Below are positions 8,183 through 10,842 of a stretch of DNA of 10,842 nucleotides, piece after piece (position 1 is the first letter of the stretch; the number at the start of each line of letters is the position of its first letter). The stretch is from an uncultured Arenimonas sp. Lineage in GTDB: Bacteria > Pseudomonadota > Gammaproteobacteria > Xanthomonadales > Xanthomonadaceae. Made by a program: the position numbers and the translations under genes. The stretch covers positions 1 through 10,842 of the forward strand of contig CAMLKR010000065.1 in the NCBI GenBank assembly GCA_946480565.1. The letters run 5' to 3'. Under the pieces are notes generated by a model. That model worked only from the letters and a program-made list of their open reading frames with translations, was not told the DNA's origin and made no database searches.

Positions 8183-8941
8183 ATGACCCTGCTCAGCGTC
8201 AACGTCAACAAGGTGGCCGTGCTCCGCAACTCCCGGGGCGGGTCCGAACCCAGCGTGCTGGCGGCGGCTGAGGCGGCCCTCGCGGCCGGCGCCGGCGGCA
8301 TCACCGTGCACCCGCGTCCGGACCAGCGCCACATCCGGCCCGACGACGTCCAGGCCCTGGCGGGGCTGGTGGCCGGGCAGGCCGAATACAACCTCGAGGG
8401 CAATCCCTTCGCGCCGCCGCGGCCGGGTTACCCGGGGTTCCTGGCCCTGGTGGCGGCAGTGCGCCCCCAGCAGGCCACCCTGGTGCCGGACGGCGACGGC
8501 CAGCTGACTTCGGACCACGGTTTCGACCTGGCCCGCGATGCGGACCGGCTGCGGCCCCTGGTCGCGGAGCTGAAGTCGCTGGGCACGCGGGTGTCGCTGT
8601 TCATGGATGCCGGCGCGGCGAACCTATGGCTGGCCGCCGACATCGGCGCCGACCGGATCGAGCTCTACACCGGGCCCTATGCCGAGGCCCACGCGGCCGG
8701 CGACGCCCAGGCCGCCCTGGCGGCCTGCGCGGCCACCGCCCGCGAGGCCCAGGCCCTGGGCCTGGGCGTGAACGCCGGCCACGACCTGAGCCAGGCCAAC
8801 CTGGGCGATTTCCTGCGCGGGGTGCCAGGCGTGCTGGAGGTGTCGATCGGCCACGCGCTGATCGGCGAAGCGCTGCACGACGGGCTCCAACCCACCGTGC
8901 GCGCCTATCTCGACGTCATTGCCGGCGTCGGTCGCCGCTGA
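8183..8941 (+). CDS. pdxJ: Pyridoxine 5'-phosphate synthase PdxJ
   Basis: Condenses 1-deoxy-D-xylulose 5-phosphate with 3-amino-2-oxopropyl phosphate to pyridoxine 5'-phosphate, the last ring-forming step of the DXP-dependent vitamin B6 pathway; cytoplasmic TIM barrel, normally an octamer. It is 252 aa, close to E. coli (243). Catalytic residues are present: H43 in [11 protein letters not shown]72 in YNLEGNP, and H200 in VNAGHDL, plus phosphate-binding SIGHALIG (221-228). The N-terminal substrate loop is [14 protein letters not shown] (7-20), so the E. coli Asp-His pair after NI is Asn-Lys here. From memory this matches the Bacteroidetes and Xanthomonad subgroup. No ribosome-binding site; a TAGGCT box ends 6 nt before the ATG (probable leaderless mRNA). 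It converges on exbD copy 3 with a 15-bp gap and is divergent from the diguanylate cyclase gene. A pdxJ next to exbB/exbD genes is, as I recall, also the arrangement in Xanthomonas. Confidence 0.95.
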   Translation: MTLLSVNVNKVAVLRNSRGGSEPSVLAAAEAALAAGAGGITVHPRPDQRHIRPDDVQALAGLVAGQAEYNLEGNPFAPPRPGYPGFLALVAAVRPQQATLVPDGDGQLTSDHGFDLARDADRLRPLVAELKSLGTRVSLFMDAGAANLWLAADIGADRIELYTGPYAEAHAAGDAQAALAACAATAREAQALGLGVNAGHDLSQANLGDFLRGVPGVLEVSIGHALIGEALHDGLQPTVRAYLDVIAGVGRR

Positions 8942-8947
8942 GCGGCG
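8933..8947. other. Small hairpin spanning the pdxJ stop codon
   Basis: CGCCGC (8933-8938) pairs with GCGGCG (8942-8947), with the TGA stop codon as the loop. The downstream GCCGCC adds further self-complementarity. No T-run follows on either strand, so intrinsic termination is doubtful; it may block convergent transcripts or merely reflect GC-rich sequence. Confidence 0.35.
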
Positions 8948-8956
8948 GCCGCCGGA

Positions 8957-9355
8957 TCAGGGTTCGACCAGCCCGATGTTCTGTACGCCGGCCCGCTGCG
9001 CGGTCGCCATCGCGGTGGCCGCGGACTGGTAGTCCGCCTCGGGATCGACGGCGAGCCTGAGCACGCCATCCGGCTGGGCGCTGCGCCAGTCCCCCAGGGC
9101 CTGCTCCAGGTCGCGCGGCGTCATCGCCACCCCATCCAGGCGGAACAGGTCGCCGGCGTCCACCGCGAGCACCCGCGGTTCGGGCGGCTGGGTCTGCGCC
9201 GGGGGCGCCTGGGGCAGGGTCATCGGGATGCGCAGGTCGAGCAGGGGCGCGGTGACCATGAAGATGATCAGCAGCACGAGCATGACGTCCACCAGGGGCG
9301 TGATGTTCATGTCGGCCATCGTGTCGGACTCGGGTCGTGCGGCGGCGAAAGCCAT
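8957..9355 (-). CDS. exbD: ExbD/TolR-family biopolymer transporter, third copy
   Basis: Inner-membrane ExbD/TolR-type subunit expected to couple proton flow to TonB-dependent transport; 132 aa. A short cytoplasmic N-terminus precedes a single helix, with [20 protein letters not shown] starting at residue 13. The conserved protonatable aspartate is D23. A proline-rich linker (PQAPPAQTQPPEP, about 49-61) and the periplasmic C-terminal domain follow. Start ATG at 9355, with AAGGAGA at 9368-9362. It is downstream of two other exbD genes but separated from them by a strong terminator (9418-9445), so it needs read-through or its own promoter; a weak candidate is at 9386-9415. It is the most divergent of the three: the N-terminus has ARPESDT instead of the GGGP segment. 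It could be a TolR-like or specialised ExbD; the sequence alone does not decide. It converges on pdxJ. Confidence 0.92.
   Translation of the reverse strand: MAFAAARPESDTMADMNITPLVDVMLVLLIIFMVTAPLLDLRIPMTLPQAPPAQTQPPEPRVLAVDAGDLFRLDGVAMTPRDLEQALGDWRSAQPDGVLRLAVDPEADYQSAATAMATAQRAGVQNIGLVEP
9251..9321. repeat. 71-nt direct repeat, copy 1 of 3 (in third exbD)
   Basis: Covers the codons for the start of the MADMNITPLVD segment and the membrane helix. It differs from the copies at 9781-9851 and 10204-10274 at 5 of 71 positions each by hand alignment. The flanking parts of the genes are clearly divergent. Confidence 0.85.
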
Positions 9356-9385
9356 GGCGCGTCTCCTTCCGGGGCGGTCGATTTC

Positions 9386-9415
9386 CTTCTACGCCCGGAT
9401 CTGGGTGGCGCGCAA
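9386..9415 (-). promoter_or_regulatory. Weak candidate promoter for third exbD
   Basis: On the minus strand TTGCGC (9415-9410) and TAGAAG (9391-9386) are spaced 18 nt apart, starting just after the terminator's T-run. This predicts a start near 9379 and a leader of about 24 nt including the AAGGAGA ribosome-binding site. Both boxes are poor matches, so the call rests mainly on position. Confidence 0.3.
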
Positions 9416-9417
9416 GC

Positions 9418-9445
9418 AAAAAAAACGCCGCCCGGAGGCGGCGTT
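9418..9445 (-). terminator. Strong intrinsic terminator after second exbD
   Basis: On the minus strand AACGCCGCC (9445-9437), a TCCG tetraloop (9436-9433) and GGCGGCGTT (9432-9424) form a perfect 9-bp stem, followed by six further T (9423-9418). It lies 23 nt after the stop of exbD copy 2 and is the clearest terminator in the window. It should end the exbB-exbD-exbD transcript. Confidence 0.9.
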
Positions 9446-9468
9446 GCTGCAGGGTGCGGGAAGCGGCC

Positions 9469-9882
<414 letters not shown>

Positions 9883-9894
9883 GCTCGTTGCTCC

Positions 9895-10308
9895 TCAGCG
9901 CTCGGGGGTGGACACGAAGCCCACCTTGCGGATGCCGGCCATGCGGACCTGCTTCACCACTTCGGCGATGACGCCGTACTTGGTGATGTTGTCGGCGCGG
10001 ACGTCGACCTGCGGCTGCGGGGTGCGCTGGGCCAGCACGGCCAGCCGGGCGTCGAGGGCGTCACGGGTGACGGCCTCGTCGTTCCAGTAGACCTGGCCAT
10101 TCGCCGTCACCGCGAGGGTGATCGGCGGAATGGTGATGTCCGGCTTCTTCTCCAGGGTCGCCTGCGGAAGCTCGACCTTGACCTTATGCGACATCAGCGG
10201 CGCGGTGATCATGAAGATGATCAGCAGCACCAGCATCACGTCCACCAGGGGCGTGACGTTGATGTCGGCCATCGGGCCGCCACCGGAGGAATTGCTGGAA
10301 AAGGCCAT
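9895..10308 (-). CDS. exbD: ExbD/TolR-family biopolymer transporter, first copy
   Basis: Subunit of the ExbB-ExbD motor that energises TonB for uptake of iron-siderophores and other TonB-dependent substrates; 137 aa. The N-terminus is MAFSSNSSGGGP, then [20 protein letters not shown] from residue 13, with the protonatable aspartate at D23. The linker is short and less proline-rich than in the other copies (LEKKPDITIPP, about 52-62). The periplasmic domain ends RKVGFVSTPER. Start ATG at 10308, with AGGAG about 9 nt upstream, 30 bp after the exbB stop. It is the first exbD after exbB, so the best candidate for exbD1, the copy required for iron uptake in Xanthomonas campestris as I recall. The three copies are nearly identical at DNA level around the membrane helix and diverge elsewhere. 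Confidence 0.95.
   Translation of the reverse strand: MAFSSNSSGGGPMADINVTPLVDVMLVLLIIFMITAPLMSHKVKVELPQATLEKKPDITIPPITLAVTANGQVYWNDEAVTRDALDARLAVLAQRTPQPQVDVRADNITKYGVIAEVVKQVRMAGIRKVGFVSTPER
10204..10274. repeat. 71-nt direct repeat, copy 3 of 3 (in first exbD)
   Basis: Same segment in the first exbD. The similarity with copy 2 continues in part into the GGGP codons and the first codons of the gene, then ends. Confidence 0.88.
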
Positions 10309-10338
10309 GACTGCGGCTCCTGGTTATTCGACGTTCGC

Positions 10339-10842
10339 TCAGCGCTTGGCCGGCGCGTCGCCGACGCGCGAACCGGTGGCGAAGAAGTCGTGCAGGTCGT
10401 GCGCGAAGGTGTCGAACTTCGAGTACGTGTTGCGGTTGGCGCGGACGAAGGCGTTGTACGCCAGCACGGCCGGGATCGCGACGAACAGGCCGAGCGCGGT
10501 CATGATCAGCGCCTCGCCGACCGGGCCGGCGACGGCGTCGATGGAGGCCTGGCCGGTCGCGCCGATCTTGATCAGGGCGCCGTAGATGCCCCAGACGGTG
10601 CCGAGCAGGCCGACGAAGGGCGCGGTGGCGCCGACGGTGGCGAGCCAGGTCAGGCCGTTCTCGAGCTTGGCGCTCTCGCGGGTCACGGCCTGGCGCAGGG
10701 CGCGGTCGATGAACTCCGAGCGGTTCAGGGCGTCGACCAGGCGGCTGCCTTCATGGCGCTGGTGGTGCGCGGCGGCCTGGGCGCAGTCGAGCGCGATCTT
10801 GGAGAACGGCTCGTTGGCCGGCTGCTCTTCCATGAAGCGGAT
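10339..10842 (-). CDS. exbB: ExbB/TolQ/MotA-family proton channel protein, 5' end beyond window
   Basis: Proton-channel subunit of the ExbB-ExbD-TonB system in the inner membrane. The frame is open to the right edge, giving the C-terminal 167 residues; about 80-90 N-terminal residues, including the first membrane helix, are outside. The methionine at 10833 is internal, because the family extends further and the frame continues upstream of it. The two pore helices are visible: TWLATVGATAPFVGLLGTVWG followed by IYGALIKI, and GPVGEALIMTALGLFVAIPA followed by VLAYNAF. They carry the pore threonines expected for ExbB (GATAPF and IMTALG). The C-terminus is a cytoplasmic tail ending GDAPAKR. It is first in order of exbB-exbD-exbD; the spacing to exbD copy 1 is 30 bp. 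The operon promoter, and any Fur box, would lie outside the window, along with the probable tonB. ExbB rather than TolQ is favoured by the tandem exbD context. Confidence 0.93.
   Translation of the reverse strand: MRFMEEQPANEPFSKIALDCAQAAAHHQRHEGSRLVDALNRSEFIDRALRQAVTRESAKLENGLTWLATVGATAPFVGLLGTVWGIYGALIKIGATGQASIDAVAGPVGEALIMTALGLFVAIPAVLAYNAFVRANRNTYSKFDTFAHDLHDFFATGSRVGDAPAKR

Overview
The window is GC-rich, gene-dense bacterial chromosome that reads as ordinary core genome, most likely from a member of the Xanthomonadaceae/Lysobacteraceae (Xanthomonas, Lysobacter and Luteimonas relatives). Support comes from an exbB-exbD-exbD gene set next to pdxJ (as I recall from Xanthomonas), paired Crp-like regulators ending in a Cys-Glu-Cys-Tyr motif, a Bacteroidetes-like variant of PdxJ, and several promoters whose -10 box ends 6 nt before the start codon, a leaderless layout reported as common in Xanthomonas. 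I see no IS element, prophage, CRISPR array, tRNA or rRNA.

Layout, left to right. (1) 1-1455, minus strand: two tandem Crp/Fnr-like regulators, the left one cut by the window edge. (2) 1456-1652: a divergent intergenic region with a 69-nt near-perfect inverted repeat and an overlapping smaller palindrome. (3) 1653-1811, plus: a 52-aa DUF3309 membrane protein, converging on a PA0069-type radical SAM protein (1818-2903, minus). (4) 2958-5027, plus: cardiolipin synthase, an unrecognised 87-aa two-helix membrane protein, and a GlsB/YeaQ/YmgE stress membrane protein, which together suggest an envelope theme. (5) 5084-8096, minus: a large beta-propeller sensor/diguanylate cyclase, with a 50-aa DUF2256 zinc-ribbon gene overlapping its 3' end. 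(6) 8183-8941, plus: pdxJ (vitamin B6 synthesis). (7) 8957-10842, minus: exbB (5' end outside the window) followed by three exbD paralogues. A strong intrinsic terminator sits between the second and third exbD.

Functionally, the exb genes encode the proton-driven motor that energises TonB-dependent outer-membrane transport. tonB itself is probably just outside the right edge. The diguanylate cyclase converts an unknown periplasmic signal into c-di-GMP. The small membrane proteins and Cls belong to membrane homeostasis or stress. I find no clearly novel multi-gene system. The most unusual signals are the 69-nt palindrome, the terminator-separated third exbD with a 71-nt segment conserved in all three copies, the set of leaderless-type promoters, and the overlapping sensor-cyclase/zinc-ribbon gene pair.
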